From NCBI GenBank assembly GCA_910585625.1, contig CAJUFQ010000026.1, positions 1 through 53,200 on the forward strand: 53,200 bases of DNA, written 5' to 3'. A program made the translations under genes and the position numbers. Positions within the stretch are counted from its first letter, which is position 1; the number at the start of each line of letters is the position of its first letter. The notes beneath the pieces are model-generated. The model was not told where the DNA came from. It ran no database searches and was given only the letters and a program-made list of their open reading frames with translations. This document shows, piece after piece, positions 26,961 through 36,339 of the stretch. This stretch comes from an uncultured Lachnospiraceae bacterium (GTDB taxonomy: Bacteria > Bacillota > Clostridia > Lachnospirales > Lachnospiraceae).

Positions 26961-28232
26961 TCACATCTTCATGTCTTTCAGTATGTCAAAGCAGTCAAAT
27001 GTGGCAAAATAATCCTTTGGCGTCTCCGCGCGGCGGATCAGCTGTGTACTTCCATCCTCCTTCAGAAGGACTTCCGCTGATTTTAATTTCCCATTGTAAT
27101 TATATCCCATGGAAAAGCCGTGCGCACCAGTGTCGTGGATGACCAGAAGGTCTCCGACGTCAATCTTGGGCAGCATACGGTCAACCGCAAATTTGTCATT
27201 GTTCTCACAAAGGGAACCGGTAATGTCGTATTTGTGGTCGCATACGCCGTTATCCTTGCCCATGACGGTAATATGATGATACGCACCGTACATTGCCGGG
27301 CGCATCAGGTTGACGGCACAGGCATCGCAGCCAATATATTCCTTGTGTGTGTGCTTTTCATGAATGGCCTTTGTCACCAGGCAGCCATACGGCCCAGTCA
27401 TGAAACGCCCAAGCTCCGTGTAGATTGCCACATCCTCCATCCCTGCCGGAAGCAGGATTTCCTCATATGCCTTGCGGACGCCCTTTCCGATAGCACGGAT
27501 ATCGTTGGCTTCCTCCTCCGGGCGGTATGGGATGCCGATGCCGCCGGACAGATTGATAAAACGGATGTCCGCCCCTGTCTCCTCCTTCAGCTTCACAGCC
27601 AGCTCAAACAGGGACTTTGCCAGCGTCGGGTAATACTCATTTGTCACAGTGTTGCTGGCCAGGAATGCATGAATGCCGAAATTCCTGGCCCCCTTTTGTC
27701 TCAGCACTTTGAATCCTTCAAACATCTGCTCCGTAGTAAAGCCATATTTCGCATCGCCTGGGTTGTCCATAATGCTGTTGCTTATCTTAAACAACCCTCC
27801 CGGGTTGTAGCGGCAGCTGATGGTCTCCGGGATATGGCCGATTGTCTTCTCCAGAAAATCAATATGAGTGAAATCATCCAGGTTGATGATAGCGTTTACC
27901 TTATCTGCGTACTGGAATTCTTCCGCCGGCGTAGTATTGGAAGAGAACATGATGTCCTTGCCCTCGAAATGAAGGGCATCCGCCAGCATCAGCTCTGTCA
28001 GCGAAGAGCAGTCGCACCCGCATCCGCATTCCTTAAAGATATTAAGCAGGAAAGGGTTCGGCGTCGCCTTCACCGCAAAATATTCCTTGAACCCCTTATT
28101 CCAGGAAAATGCCTCTTTTACGGCCTGCGCATTGGCGCGAATGCCCTTCTCATCATAGAGATGGAAGGGGGTAGGATATTCCTTCACAATCTCTTCAAGC
28201 TGTTCTTTCGTTACAAATGGTTCTTTCTTCAT
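26961..28232 (-). CDS. lysA: Diaminopimelate decarboxylase
   Basis: PLP enzyme of the fold III decarboxylases converting meso-diaminopimelate to lysine. The PLP lysine is Lys55 in YFAVKATPNP. NLSGGIGIPYRP is the glycine-rich phosphate loop and GSLCENNDKFA contains the active-site Cys-Glu pair from the partner subunit. HDTGAHGFSMGYNYNG is the conserved C-terminal segment. 423 residues. It follows the TrmB-type regulator gene by 13 bases, so the regulator probably controls it. Related ornithine/arginine decarboxylases share the fold, but the overall motifs fit LysA. Confidence 0.9.
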   Translation of the reverse strand: MKKEPFVTKEQLEEIVKEYPTPFHLYDEKGIRANAQAVKEAFSWNKGFKEYFAVKATPNPFLLNIFKECGCGCDCSSLTELMLADALHFEGKDIMFSSNTTPAEEFQYADKVNAIINLDDFTHIDFLEKTIGHIPETISCRYNPGGLFKISNSIMDNPGDAKYGFTTEQMFEGFKVLRQKGARNFGIHAFLASNTVTNEYYPTLAKSLFELAVKLKEETGADIRFINLSGGIGIPYRPEEEANDIRAIGKGVRKAYEEILLPAGMEDVAIYTELGRFMTGPYGCLVTKAIHEKHTHKEYIGCDACAVNLMRPAMYGAYHHITVMGKDNGVCDHKYDITGSLCENNDKFAVDRMLPKIDVGDLLVIHDTGAHGFSMGYNYNGKLKSAEVLLKEDGSTQLIRRAETPKDYFATFDCFDILKDMKM

Positions 28233-28245
28233 CCTCTTACTCCTT

Positions 28246-28998
28246 TTATCTTATTCTGTTAACTGAATTTCCCTCCAGCTCCAGCAAGCGGATTTCATTC
28301 TTCATGGAATCCTTGAATATCTGGACGAAATTCGCCTGCCCGGTATATAAGCAGGTACTGTCCCTGCCTTTCCCTAATTCCCCGCTAAGCACATAGCGGG
28401 AATCTGTAATGATGCCCACCTGGTTCTTCTTGTCGGAAGTCACATAGACCTTAATCCCCTTCACTTTCCCGGAGAGCAGTTCCGGCCTCTCGTCCATGCT
28501 TTTGGGGAATGAAGTCAGTACCACCACTTTGATTTTCGCCTCCAACAATATGCGCAACTCATCCTGGAACTGCGCAAGCAGCAGCGCGGACATCGACAGA
28601 TACACTCTCTTCTTAGCCTTAAGCAGCATATTGCGAATCTTGTCTGCAATATTCTTGTCAGAGGCAATCGTGACATACCCTTCTGCCTCTTCCTTTTCCT
28701 TGGGGATATGCGCTGCCAGGAACTCCTGTTTCCGTATCAGGCTGTTGATTTTGTTCTGGCAGAATTCTTCAATCTCCACCGCTGTGAATTTGCGGGACGT
28801 ACCTTCGCTGACATACGCTGCGCCCTTATCCGACAGCCCTTCCAACGCCTTATACACATTTGAACGGGATATCCCCGTCCTCTTTGCCAGTTCATAACCG
28901 TTGCTGGTCCCTGAACGGAACAGTTCCAGGTAGACGGAGGCTTCCTGCCCTGTCAGCCCAAAGGATACCAGATACTCTGCCAGTTTCTTTTCTTCCAT
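28246..28998 (-). CDS. TrmB family transcriptional regulator
   Basis: N-terminal winged helix (about 1-75: LTGQEASVYLELFRSG, YELAKRTGISRSNVYKALEGL) of the TrmB type, then a C-terminal phospholipase D-like ligand-sensing domain (about 110-235: AKKRVYLSMSALLL, ILEAKIKVVVLT). 250 residues is normal. It is first in a trmB-lysA-small protein operon, and a perfect palindrome lies directly upstream, suggesting autoregulation. The ligand is unknown; lysine or a related metabolite is a guess from context. Confidence 0.88.
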   Translation of the reverse strand: MEEKKLAEYLVSFGLTGQEASVYLELFRSGTSNGYELAKRTGISRSNVYKALEGLSDKGAAYVSEGTSRKFTAVEIEEFCQNKINSLIRKQEFLAAHIPKEKEEAEGYVTIASDKNIADKIRNMLLKAKKRVYLSMSALLLAQFQDELRILLEAKIKVVVLTSFPKSMDERPELLSGKVKGIKVYVTSDKKNQVGIITDSRYVLSGELGKGRDSTCLYTGQANFVQIFKDSMKNEIRLLELEGNSVNRIR

Positions 28999-29017
28999 AA
29001 AAACCGCACACGCTTTC

Positions 29018-29045
29018 TATAGTATTATCTTTCAGGAATACTATA
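29018..29045 (-). promoter_or_regulatory. Palindromic operator candidate upstream of the TrmB-type gene
   Basis: TATAGTATT at 29018-29026 and AATACTATA at 29037-29045 form a perfect nine-base inverted repeat with centres one helical turn or so apart (10-base gap). It sits 19-47 bases before the start codon, where the -10 would lie, so a bound repressor would block transcription. Confidence 0.6.
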
Positions 29046-29126
29046 ATGCCTGCCGTAAGAAATGTCAAGAAGTAATTTGCAGCAAATACAAAGCAGGCAA
29101 TCCAGCTTCAAGCTTCCTATAACAAA

Positions 29127-29158
29127 AGAAGGGCATGCCCTGCTGCATCTGCCCTTCT
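29127..29158 (-). terminator. Terminator of the first chemoreceptor gene
   Basis: AGAAGGGCA and TGCCCTTCT form a nine-base stem, followed on the minus strand by TTTGTT, about 50 bases after the stop codon of the gene ending at 29208. Confidence 0.75.
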
Positions 29159-29207
29159 TCTGTCCGATATCTATATAATTGCCCCGCATTCCCTGTCTTC
29201 CATACTT

Positions 29208-31034
29208 TTACAGCTTGAACTTCATAGTCTCCTCATTCTGCCGCTCGCTCAATTCTACCAGGGACTTGGTATCTTTGCTGCACTCCTCTATCCCTTCCGC
29301 CACAAGCTGCATACTGGCGCTCGTCTCTTCCGTGGACGCTGCATTCTCCTCGACGATGCTTGCCAGGTTATTTACTGAGTCTGCCACAAGCTGTTTCAAG
29401 GAAGCAAGCACGCCTGTCTGGCTACCGATTTCCTTTGTCACGTCTTCCACCATACGGATTTCTTCGTACAGATGGCTGAATGCCTTGCGCGTTTCTTCCA
29501 GGCGTGACTGCTGCTCTTCCACGTTTTTGGACACTACCTGCATATTGTCCACGGAAATTGCCACGTTGCCCGTAAGCTCCCTGACAATGCCCTCAATCTC
29601 CTGTGCGCTCTCTGCTGATTCTTCTGCAAGGTTGCGGATTTCCTCTGCCACCACGGCAAATCCCTTTCCGGCCTCCCCGGCGCGTGCTGCCTCAATGCTT
29701 GCGTTCAGCGACAGGAGGTTCGTCTGCTCTGCCAAGCCTTTGATAATCTCAACAGCCTTATTGATGTTCTCCGCCGACTCATTGTTCCTATTTGTCTGCT
29801 CATAGACAGTCCCGATTGCCTGTATCGTGACCTCCGTAATCTTGTACAGCAGATTGATGCTCTCGGACGCCCCCGCTGAATATTCCATCATGGTAGAGAC
29901 GGAATCTTCCAGCTTCCTGACATCCTGCTTCTCTATTTCGATGACATTGCCCAACTCTGTTATCTTGCCGTTCACGTTCTCAGTCTCGGACGCCTGGCTG
30001 GTTGCCCCCAGCGCAAGCTCTTCTATCGCCGTGTTCACATTCTGGATGCTATTAGTTATCTCCATGAACTTTTCGCTGAATTTCTCGCTGCTGCTCTTTA
30101 AATGGGCCCCTGATTCGCTGATGCCCCCAATCATTCTCGCCAAGGAGTTCTTAACACCGTCCAGGGAACGCGCGATTTTGCCGATTTCGTCTGCACGTTT
30201 TGTAAGCCTGGGATCGATTTCATAAGATAAATCCCCTTCCGCGGTCTTCCTGAGATTATTTTCTATGCGCTGGATCCCCCTTGTGAGCCTTCTGCCAAAA
30301 ACCAATGACACAAGGGACGCCGCCAGCAGCACTACGGCAACCGCAACAGCAAACAGCATGATCATCTGCCGGAACTGCTGATTAATCCGCCCCCTTGTGA
30401 CTGAAATCTCCTCATTCATCTCATCCACATAGTTCCCGGTTGTGACAATCCAGCCCCACGGCTCAAATTTCTCGGAATACGCCACCTTGGGCGCGACAGT
30501 GACGCCATCTGCCTTTGTAAATTTAAACTCGTTATATCCGCCGCCTGCCTCCGCGGATGCCATGATGTTCTGTATTATCTTCACCCCATCCTCATCCGTC
30601 AGTTCATAGCGGTTCTCTCCCTCCTGTTCAGGAAGGATCGGATGCATCAGCAGCGTATAGTCCTCTGCGTCAATCCACATATATCCTGAATCGTCATCTC
30701 GGTAACGCAGGCTCCTGACAGCCTCTAACGCCTGTTTTTTCGCCTCTTCCTCTGAGAACTCACCGGTCTCAGCCCTGTCATAGAATCCCTGCACCAAGGC
30801 TATGGCAGACTGTACCTGTGACTTTATCTCTGTCCGGTAGTCCGCATTTTTAGTTGACTCAAACTCGCTGGCTGATTCGGCCATTGACTGGCGCAGGAAA
30901 AATATCCCAAGCCCTCCGAGGCAGATAGCCGTTCCCGCAATCAGCAGGAATACCACTAAGACCACCATGGTTGCCAGGCTCTTTACACCCTTGCCTTTCG
31001 TTTCATTGCCCATAACTTCCTTTGCACTTTTCAT
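29208..31034 (-). CDS. Methyl-accepting chemotaxis protein with a single Cache domain (copy 1)
   Basis: Transmembrane chemoreceptor. Order: TM1 (about 20-45), an extracytoplasmic Cache type domain (about 55-195, with GYMWIDAEDYTLLMHP and WGWIVTTGNYV), TM2 (about 220-245), HAMP, then a long coiled signalling domain with the conserved hairpin tip IKGLAEQTNLLSLNASIEAARAGEAG. There is no CheR-binding tail. An ATG at 31058 is in frame, but 31034 has a TGGGGGA ribosome site eight bases upstream and matches the paralogue's start. It is highly similar to the neighbouring copy; no che genes are nearby. Confidence 0.95.
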   Translation of the reverse strand: MKSAKEVMGNETKGKGVKSLATMVVLVVFLLIAGTAICLGGLGIFFLRQSMAESASEFESTKNADYRTEIKSQVQSAIALVQGFYDRAETGEFSEEEAKKQALEAVRSLRYRDDDSGYMWIDAEDYTLLMHPILPEQEGENRYELTDEDGVKIIQNIMASAEAGGGYNEFKFTKADGVTVAPKVAYSEKFEPWGWIVTTGNYVDEMNEEISVTRGRINQQFRQMIMLFAVAVAVVLLAASLVSLVFGRRLTRGIQRIENNLRKTAEGDLSYEIDPRLTKRADEIGKIARSLDGVKNSLARMIGGISESGAHLKSSSEKFSEKFMEITNSIQNVNTAIEELALGATSQASETENVNGKITELGNVIEIEKQDVRKLEDSVSTMMEYSAGASESINLLYKITEVTIQAIGTVYEQTNRNNESAENINKAVEIIKGLAEQTNLLSLNASIEAARAGEAGKGFAVVAEEIRNLAEESAESAQEIEGIVRELTGNVAISVDNMQVVSKNVEEQQSRLEETRKAFSHLYEEIRMVEDVTKEIGSQTGVLASLKQLVADSVNNLASIVEENAASTEETSASMQLVAEGIEECSKDTKSLVELSERQNEETMKFKL

Positions 31035-31068
31035 GATTTCAATCCCCCATCCGTTCATTTATTGTATA

Positions 31069-31097
31069 ATTATCCTACTTTGTCCTTTTATTGTCAA
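31069..31097 (-). promoter_or_regulatory. Promoter of chemoreceptor copy 1
   Basis: Minus-strand TTGACA at 31092-31097, a 17-base spacer, and GATAAT at 31069-31074. The segment AGTAGGATAATT is identical in the promoter of the second copy. Confidence 0.8.
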
Positions 31098-31141
31098 TGC
31101 ATTTCGGCACTATGCACAATGAAAAGGTGTAAAGCCAGAAT

Positions 31142-31198
31142 ATACAATCAGGCAGGAGTCCATACCATGTGTCGGTATGCCCTCCTGCCTGACTGTAT
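31142..31198 (-). terminator. Long hairpin after chemoreceptor copy 2
   Basis: A 17-base nearly perfect outer stem (31142-31158 with 31182-31198, core CAGGCAGGAG/CTCCTGCCTG) with a second inner stem CATACC/GGTATG. It starts six bases after the stop codon. The following U-tract is weak, but the stem is long. Confidence 0.65.
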
Positions 31199-31203
31199 GT
31201 TTC

Positions 31204-33030
31204 TTATAATTTAAACTTCAATGTCTCTTCGCTCTGTTTCTCACTCAACGCCACCAGGGACTGCGTATCCTTGCTGCATTCCTCTATGCCTTCTGCCACA
31301 AGCTGCATGCTGGCGCTGGTCTCCTCTGTAGACGCCGCGTTTTCCTCCACGATGCTTGCCAGATTATTTACTGAGTCAGCCACAAGCCTCCTCAGGGAAT
31401 CCAATACCCCAGTCTGGCTTCCTATCTCTTTCGTCACATCCTCGACAAGCTTTATCTCTTTTGATAAGTTGTTAAATGCCTTGCGTGTTTCTTCCAGGCG
31501 TGATTGCTGCTCTTCTACATTCTTAGACACCACCTGCATATTGTCCACGGAAACTGCCACATTGCCCATCAGTTCCTTGACAATGCCCTCGATCTCCTGG
31601 GCGCTGCCCGCAGATTCTTCCGCAAGGTTGCGGATTTCCTCTGCCACCACGGCAAAGCCTCTTCCGGCTTCTCCGGCGCGTGCTGCCTCAATGCTCGCGT
31701 TCAGCGACAGAAGATTCGTCTGTTCTGCCAAGCCCTTGATAATCTCAACAGCTTTATTGATGTTCTCCGCTGACTCATTGTTCCGGTTGGTCTGCTCATA
31801 GACAACCTCAATGGTCTTTATCGTCGTGTCTGTAATCCTATACAACAGCTCAATGCACTCGGAAGCCCCTGCCGAGCATTCCGTCATCGTAAAGACGGAA
31901 TCTTCCAATTTCTTCACGCCCTGCTTTTCTACCTCAATGACGCTGCCAAGCTCCGCCATCTTATTGTTCACGGTCTCCGTCTCCGAAGCCTGGCTGGTTG
32001 CCCCCAATGCCAGCTCCTCTATCGCCGTGTTCACATTCTGGATGCTTTCCGTTATATCCTGGAATTTGTCATTGAACTTCTGGCTGCTGCTCTTGAGGTG
32101 GCCGCCTGCTTCTGAAATGCTGCCAATCATTCCCGCCAGGGAGTTTTTGACCCCATCCAGGGAACGGGCGATATTGCCTATCTCGTCAGCCCGGCTCATC
32201 AGCTTGGGTTCAAGCTCAAAGGACAAGTCTCCCTCCGCCGTCTTATGCAGATGGCTTTCTATCCTCTGGATGCCCTTGGTCAGCCTCGTTCCAAAAAACA
32301 AGGATACGACAAACGCCGTTACCAGAATCAGAACCACAGCCACGCCGAACATCGTCATCATCTGGCTGAATTGACGGCTGATCCTTGCCCTGGCAATTTC
32401 GATTTCTTCGTTCATGTCATCAACATAGTTGCCGGTAGCCACGACCCAGCCCCAAGCTTCGAACTTCTGCCCATAGGCAATCTTAGGCGCGACTGTGACT
32501 CCGTCTGCCTTTGTGAAAGAAAACTCATGGAAACCGTCGCCGCTTTCTGCCGCGTCAATAATTCCTTGCGTAATCTTCACGCCGTTCGGATCTGTCATAT
32601 CGATGCGGTTCGTTCCCTCCTGATCGGTGAGGATGGGATGCATCACCAACGTACCGTCCACAGCGTCAATCCAGACATACCCGGAATTGTCATCCCGATA
32701 GCGCATGCCCCTGACTGCCTCTGCCGCCCGATCCTTTGCCTCTTCCTCCGAGAACTCCCCGGCTGCCGCCCGGTCATAAAAGCCCTGCACCAGAGATATG
32801 GCAGACTGCACCTGTGACTTTATCTCTGTCCGGTAATCCTGATTTTTGGCCGCTTCAAACTCTCTGGCTGATTCTGTCATAGACTGGCTCAGGAAATAAA
32901 TTCCCAGCCCTCCCAGACAGAGAGCCGTCACTGCAATCAGCATGAACACCACTAAAACAACCATAGTGGCCAGGCTTTTTAAGCCCTTGTTTTTAGCATA
33001 TCTACTTGCTACATCTTTGGTATTTCCCAT
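31204..33030 (-). CDS. Methyl-accepting chemotaxis protein with a single Cache domain (copy 2)
   Basis: Paralogue of the previous chemoreceptor with the same layout: TM1 (about 20-45), Cache domain (about 50-195, with GYVWIDAVDGTLVMHP and WGWVVATGNYV), TM2, HAMP, and a signalling domain with the identical hairpin tip and a closely matching C-terminus ending KFKL. 608 residues. The differences are concentrated in the N-terminus and scattered through the Cache domain (for example FHEFSF versus YNEFKF), which suggests related but distinct ligands. It has its own promoter and a GGGGGACAGG ribosome site. Confidence 0.95.
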   Translation of the reverse strand: MGNTKDVASRYAKNKGLKSLATMVVLVVFMLIAVTALCLGGLGIYFLSQSMTESAREFEAAKNQDYRTEIKSQVQSAISLVQGFYDRAAAGEFSEEEAKDRAAEAVRGMRYRDDNSGYVWIDAVDGTLVMHPILTDQEGTNRIDMTDPNGVKITQGIIDAAESGDGFHEFSFTKADGVTVAPKIAYGQKFEAWGWVVATGNYVDDMNEEIEIARARISRQFSQMMTMFGVAVVLILVTAFVVSLFFGTRLTKGIQRIESHLHKTAEGDLSFELEPKLMSRADEIGNIARSLDGVKNSLAGMIGSISEAGGHLKSSSQKFNDKFQDITESIQNVNTAIEELALGATSQASETETVNNKMAELGSVIEVEKQGVKKLEDSVFTMTECSAGASECIELLYRITDTTIKTIEVVYEQTNRNNESAENINKAVEIIKGLAEQTNLLSLNASIEAARAGEAGRGFAVVAEEIRNLAEESAGSAQEIEGIVKELMGNVAVSVDNMQVVSKNVEEQQSRLEETRKAFNNLSKEIKLVEDVTKEIGSQTGVLDSLRRLVADSVNNLASIVEENAASTEETSASMQLVAEGIEECSKDTQSLVALSEKQSEETLKFKL

Positions 33031-33064
33031 ATTTCCTGTCCCCCAGTCATTTATTCATAGTACA

Positions 33065-33093
33065 ATTATCCTACTTTCCCATCCTATTGTCAA
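33065..33093 (-). promoter_or_regulatory. Promoter of chemoreceptor copy 2
   Basis: Minus-strand TTGACA at 33088-33093, a 17-base spacer, and GATAAT at 33065-33070, sharing AGTAGGATAATT with the promoter of copy 1. The remainder of the gap to nrdG shows nothing else. Confidence 0.8.
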
Positions 33094-33213
33094 TGTTTTT
33101 ATGCAGTTTGCACAATTTCGTTATCATGAGCCACTTTAAAACCCAAAAACGTCTGAATTGCAGCAAACCAACCGGGGGGTGCATTCTGCCGGCTGCATGT
33201 GCCTTGTCCCTCC

Positions 33214-33705
33214 TCAGGCACAATGTAGCACGACCCTGCCTTCCCGTAAGGAAGCCGGAACGTCAATGACACGCTGGTTGCGGCTGCCGCGCCAGTAAAG
33301 CTGCGTATCTTTCTGTTCTGTAATAAATTCTCCATCCACCAGCACATCCAGATACTGGACAATTTCTAATCTTGAAACCGTCTCCCACAGAAACCCGGTG
33401 TACAGCCAGATTGTTTTTGACGGAAATAACTCCTTGATTTCTCTCACCAGCTTCAGTATGTCTGAACGGTTGCCAAAATACAGAGGATCCCCGCCGCTAA
33501 ACGTCACGCCAGATATGTAATCCTTGGAAAGCTCCAAAAACAACTCTTCCTTCGCCTTCTTATCAAAAGCCAGGCCGCCGTTCGGATCCCAGGTGATGGG
33601 GTTTTGGCAGTCTTTGCAGCAATGGGAGCAGCCGGATACCCATAAAACGGCTCGCAGCCCATCGCCGTTGAGCATGTCGTCTTTTGTAATGTCGTGATAC
33701 CTCAT
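33214..33705 (-). CDS. nrdG: Anaerobic ribonucleotide reductase activating protein
   Basis: Radical SAM activase that makes the glycyl radical on NrdD. The cluster motif is C26, C30, C33 (SGCSHCCKDCQNP), followed by GVTFSGGDPLYFGN. 163 residues is normal. It lies 11 bases after nrdD in the same direction. Confidence 0.96.
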   Translation of the reverse strand: MRYHDITKDDMLNGDGLRAVLWVSGCSHCCKDCQNPITWDPNGGLAFDKKAKEELFLELSKDYISGVTFSGGDPLYFGNRSDILKLVREIKELFPSKTIWLYTGFLWETVSRLEIVQYLDVLVDGEFITEQKDTQLYWRGSRNQRVIDVPASLREGRVVLHCA

Positions 33706-33716
33706 CTTCCATCTCC

Positions 33717-35846
33717 TTACATGCTCTTACGCTCTGCGATTTCCGCCATTTTCGCCTCATTGAGCCGTGTATCGCCCTTTACCCTGGAATAGGACAGATA
33801 ACCGTTCATCCTATCAATCTTTGTGAGGTTACGGCTGCCGCACTTGGGGCAGACATCCATCTCCAGTTCCTGATGGCCGCAATCATCGCAGTAGGCAAGC
33901 GAAAGGTTGACGCCCTCGTAAAAACCCATATCCATAGCGCGGCGCACCAAGGTCTTTACCGCATCCTTGTTATAGTCAATGGGATATTTCACATACTGGA
34001 TTTTGCCTCCATTGCTCAGTTCCCAGAAGCGGTATTCCAAATCCTGTTTCTGGATGGGGGTGATATCCTCTGTCACATGGCAGTGGAACCCATTGCTGAC
34101 ATATTCCCTGTCTGATACATTTTCCACAATCCCATACTTCTCCCGGAACTGCTTCACCTGCAGGCCGCAGAGGTTTTCTGCCGGAGTCGCATAGATGGCA
34201 TAGAGGTTCCCATCCTCTTCTTTGTATTCATTAATCTTCTCGTTGATATGTTCCAAGACTTCAATGGCAAACTGGCCGTCTTCTACCAGAGACTTGCCAT
34301 TGTAGAGCCGCTGCAGTTCGTTGAATGCCGTAATGCCAAAAGATGCCGTTGCCGCTTTCAGCAATGGCTTAATCTTATCATGTATGCCAAGATGACCGCC
34401 ATAAAACCCACCCTCGCAGTATGCAAGGGGATTGGTGCTGGCCCGCATTTCCCCCAGATAGGCATAAGTACGGATATGCAGCTGGCGTATCAGTTCCAGA
34501 TAATAATCCAGCACATCGTAGAAGTTTTTGCCCTCCTGCCTGGACTTTGCCAGAATCATTGGCAGATGCAGGCTGACCACGCCGATGTTAAACCGCCCCA
34601 CAAAAACCGGATGGTCGTTCTCATCCTCTGGATTCATGCCGCCCCGTTCATACCATGGGGACAGGAATGCACGGCAGCCCATGGGGCTGATGATTTCGCC
34701 ATACCGTTTATACATGCTTGCAATATAACCTTTGCCAGTCAGGCTTAGCCAATCGGGATACATGGTCTTCCTGGAACACTCAATGCCTGCCTCAAAAATG
34801 TCTTCCAGTTCCTTCCCCGGCCCATGAAGGTTCTCGTCATAGAGGAATACCAGCTTGGGGAACAGTACCGGCTTCTTGCATTCTGACTTGCCCTGTCCAA
34901 GCCTGCGGACATTCAGCATGGCCAAAGAGGCCATCCGTGCAAAACGCCCGGTTCCGGTGCCAAAAGTCATCGTGATAAAAGGATAATCCCCACGGCTGGA
35001 AGAGACAGAGTTAAACTTATACTCCCACCCCTGGACGCCCTGTTCGAAATCCCTCTCAATATCCTTAAACGTCTCCTCCTCGGCGCGCGTTTCCTCCAGC
35101 CCAAGCTCTATATACCGCTTTTTATATTTCACATAAGACTTTTCCGCATAAGGCTCTAGGATTTTCTCTACGCTTGGCACCGTAAACCCTCCATATTGCT
35201 GGCTTGCGGCGCTCAGCACAATGTCGCCAATCACATCAAACGCAACGTCCAGCGTCTTTGGCTCATTGTACCACAGATTTCCCATCTCAAACCCGCCGCG
35301 CAGCACATTTTCCACATCAAAGAGGCAGCAGTTCATAGTGTCACGCCTCGCAGACATGTCATGCACATAAAGATATCCGTCCCTGCAAGCCTGGATTTCT
35401 TCTGTCGTCATAAAAAATTTCTGGTAAAGCTCTTTGTTCAGCTGGTTAAAAATCAGGCTGCGTTTCGTGGACACAAGGGCACTGTCTGTATTGGAATTCT
35501 CCTTATCGCCAATATACATGATGGACTGGCTCTTCTTATAGACTTCGTCCAGCATTTGCACAAAATCCTGCTTGTAATTGCGATAATCACGGTAACTTTT
35601 CGCAACCACCGGATTGACTTTTTCTAATGCCCCCTCTACAATATTGTGCATCTGGGCAATCTGAACTTCGGTCAGCCCCATGGAATCCACTTTCTCCTCC
35701 ACGAACTGGCAGATAAATTTTAATTCTTCATCCGTAAACTTAATCAGCGCACGATAGGCAGATTTGTTTACCGCAACAATCACTTTCTGTACATTAAAGT
35801 CTTCCTTGGTCCCATCTTTCTTGATGACTTTGCAATCCTTCTTCAA
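33717..35846 (-). CDS. nrdD: Anaerobic ribonucleoside-triphosphate reductase
   Basis: Class III ribonucleotide reductase producing dNTPs without oxygen. An N-terminal ATP-cone (about 1-95) is followed by the catalytic barrel, a C-terminal zinc site (YCDDCGHQE and VCPKCGSRNL), and the glycyl radical loop SRVKGDTRLNEAK with Gly at about 691. 709 residues. The start is TTG at 35846 with GAGGAG nine bases upstream. Only 37 bases separate it from the receiver gene upstream, and I see no terminator or clear promoter there. Confidence 0.96.
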   Translation of the reverse strand: MKKDCKVIKKDGTKEDFNVQKVIVAVNKSAYRALIKFTDEELKFICQFVEEKVDSMGLTEVQIAQMHNIVEGALEKVNPVVAKSYRDYRNYKQDFVQMLDEVYKKSQSIMYIGDKENSNTDSALVSTKRSLIFNQLNKELYQKFFMTTEEIQACRDGYLYVHDMSARRDTMNCCLFDVENVLRGGFEMGNLWYNEPKTLDVAFDVIGDIVLSAASQQYGGFTVPSVEKILEPYAEKSYVKYKKRYIELGLEETRAEEETFKDIERDFEQGVQGWEYKFNSVSSSRGDYPFITMTFGTGTGRFARMASLAMLNVRRLGQGKSECKKPVLFPKLVFLYDENLHGPGKELEDIFEAGIECSRKTMYPDWLSLTGKGYIASMYKRYGEIISPMGCRAFLSPWYERGGMNPEDENDHPVFVGRFNIGVVSLHLPMILAKSRQEGKNFYDVLDYYLELIRQLHIRTYAYLGEMRASTNPLAYCEGGFYGGHLGIHDKIKPLLKAATASFGITAFNELQRLYNGKSLVEDGQFAIEVLEHINEKINEYKEEDGNLYAIYATPAENLCGLQVKQFREKYGIVENVSDREYVSNGFHCHVTEDITPIQKQDLEYRFWELSNGGKIQYVKYPIDYNKDAVKTLVRRAMDMGFYEGVNLSLAYCDDCGHQELEMDVCPKCGSRNLTKIDRMNGYLSYSRVKGDTRLNEAKMAEIAERKSM

Positions 35847-35883
35847 TTCTTCCCACTCCTCTTCTTCGGCGTTATTCCTGATG

Positions 35884-36336
35884 CTAATTTCCCGTCTCTT
35901 CCATCTCCATCAGGCTGCGCGTCTCATTGGCAAGCCTGTCAGCAGCCTGCGCTTCGGACACTTTATGAAGCACGATGTCAATCCGCTCGCACAGCTCCTG
36001 CTTTTTAAACGGCTTCAGCACATAGTCATATATTTTAAACTTGGAGCTTTCCAGGACCATCTGCTTATCTGCGTTCGATGTGAGCATGATTACCGGTATA
36101 TCCTGGCATCCCTGCATCCCGCGGATTTCTTTCAGCGTCTCGATTCCATCCTTTATTGCCATCTGGATGTCTAAAAGGATCAAATCCGGTTTCTGCTCTT
36201 CCTTTTTCAGGTACTGCAACGCACGGATACCGGAATTTATTGGAATGACCTCAAACCTCCCTTCCAGTTCCTGTTCAATCGTCGCAAGACTGATACTGTT
36301 GTCATCCACCGCCAATATCTGTTGTTTGGTTCCCAT
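35884..36336 (-). CDS. Single-domain response regulator
   Basis: Stand-alone receiver of 150 residues with acidic pocket Asp11-Asp12, phosphoacceptor Asp56 (LILLDIQM), LTSN and the conserved Lys in VLKPF. It has no DNA-binding output domain, only a short Glu-rich helical tail. It begins three bases after the hybrid kinase stop, so it is the probable second receiver of that phosphorelay. Confidence 0.93.
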   Translation of the reverse strand: MGTKQQILAVDDNSISLATIEQELEGRFEVIPINSGIRALQYLKKEEQKPDLILLDIQMAIKDGIETLKEIRGMQGCQDIPVIMLTSNADKQMVLESSKFKIYDYVLKPFKKQELCERIDIVLHKVSEAQAADRLANETRSLMEMEETGN

Positions 36337-36339
36337 CCT

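Noticed and set aside
27120..28262. Long plus-strand open frame of 380 codons
   Set aside because: It is antisense to lysA, has no ribosome site and no recognisable motifs, while the lysA frame is complete.
33099..33362. Minus-strand frame overlapping the end of nrdG
   Set aside because: No start signal, and it overlaps the conserved nrdG frame.
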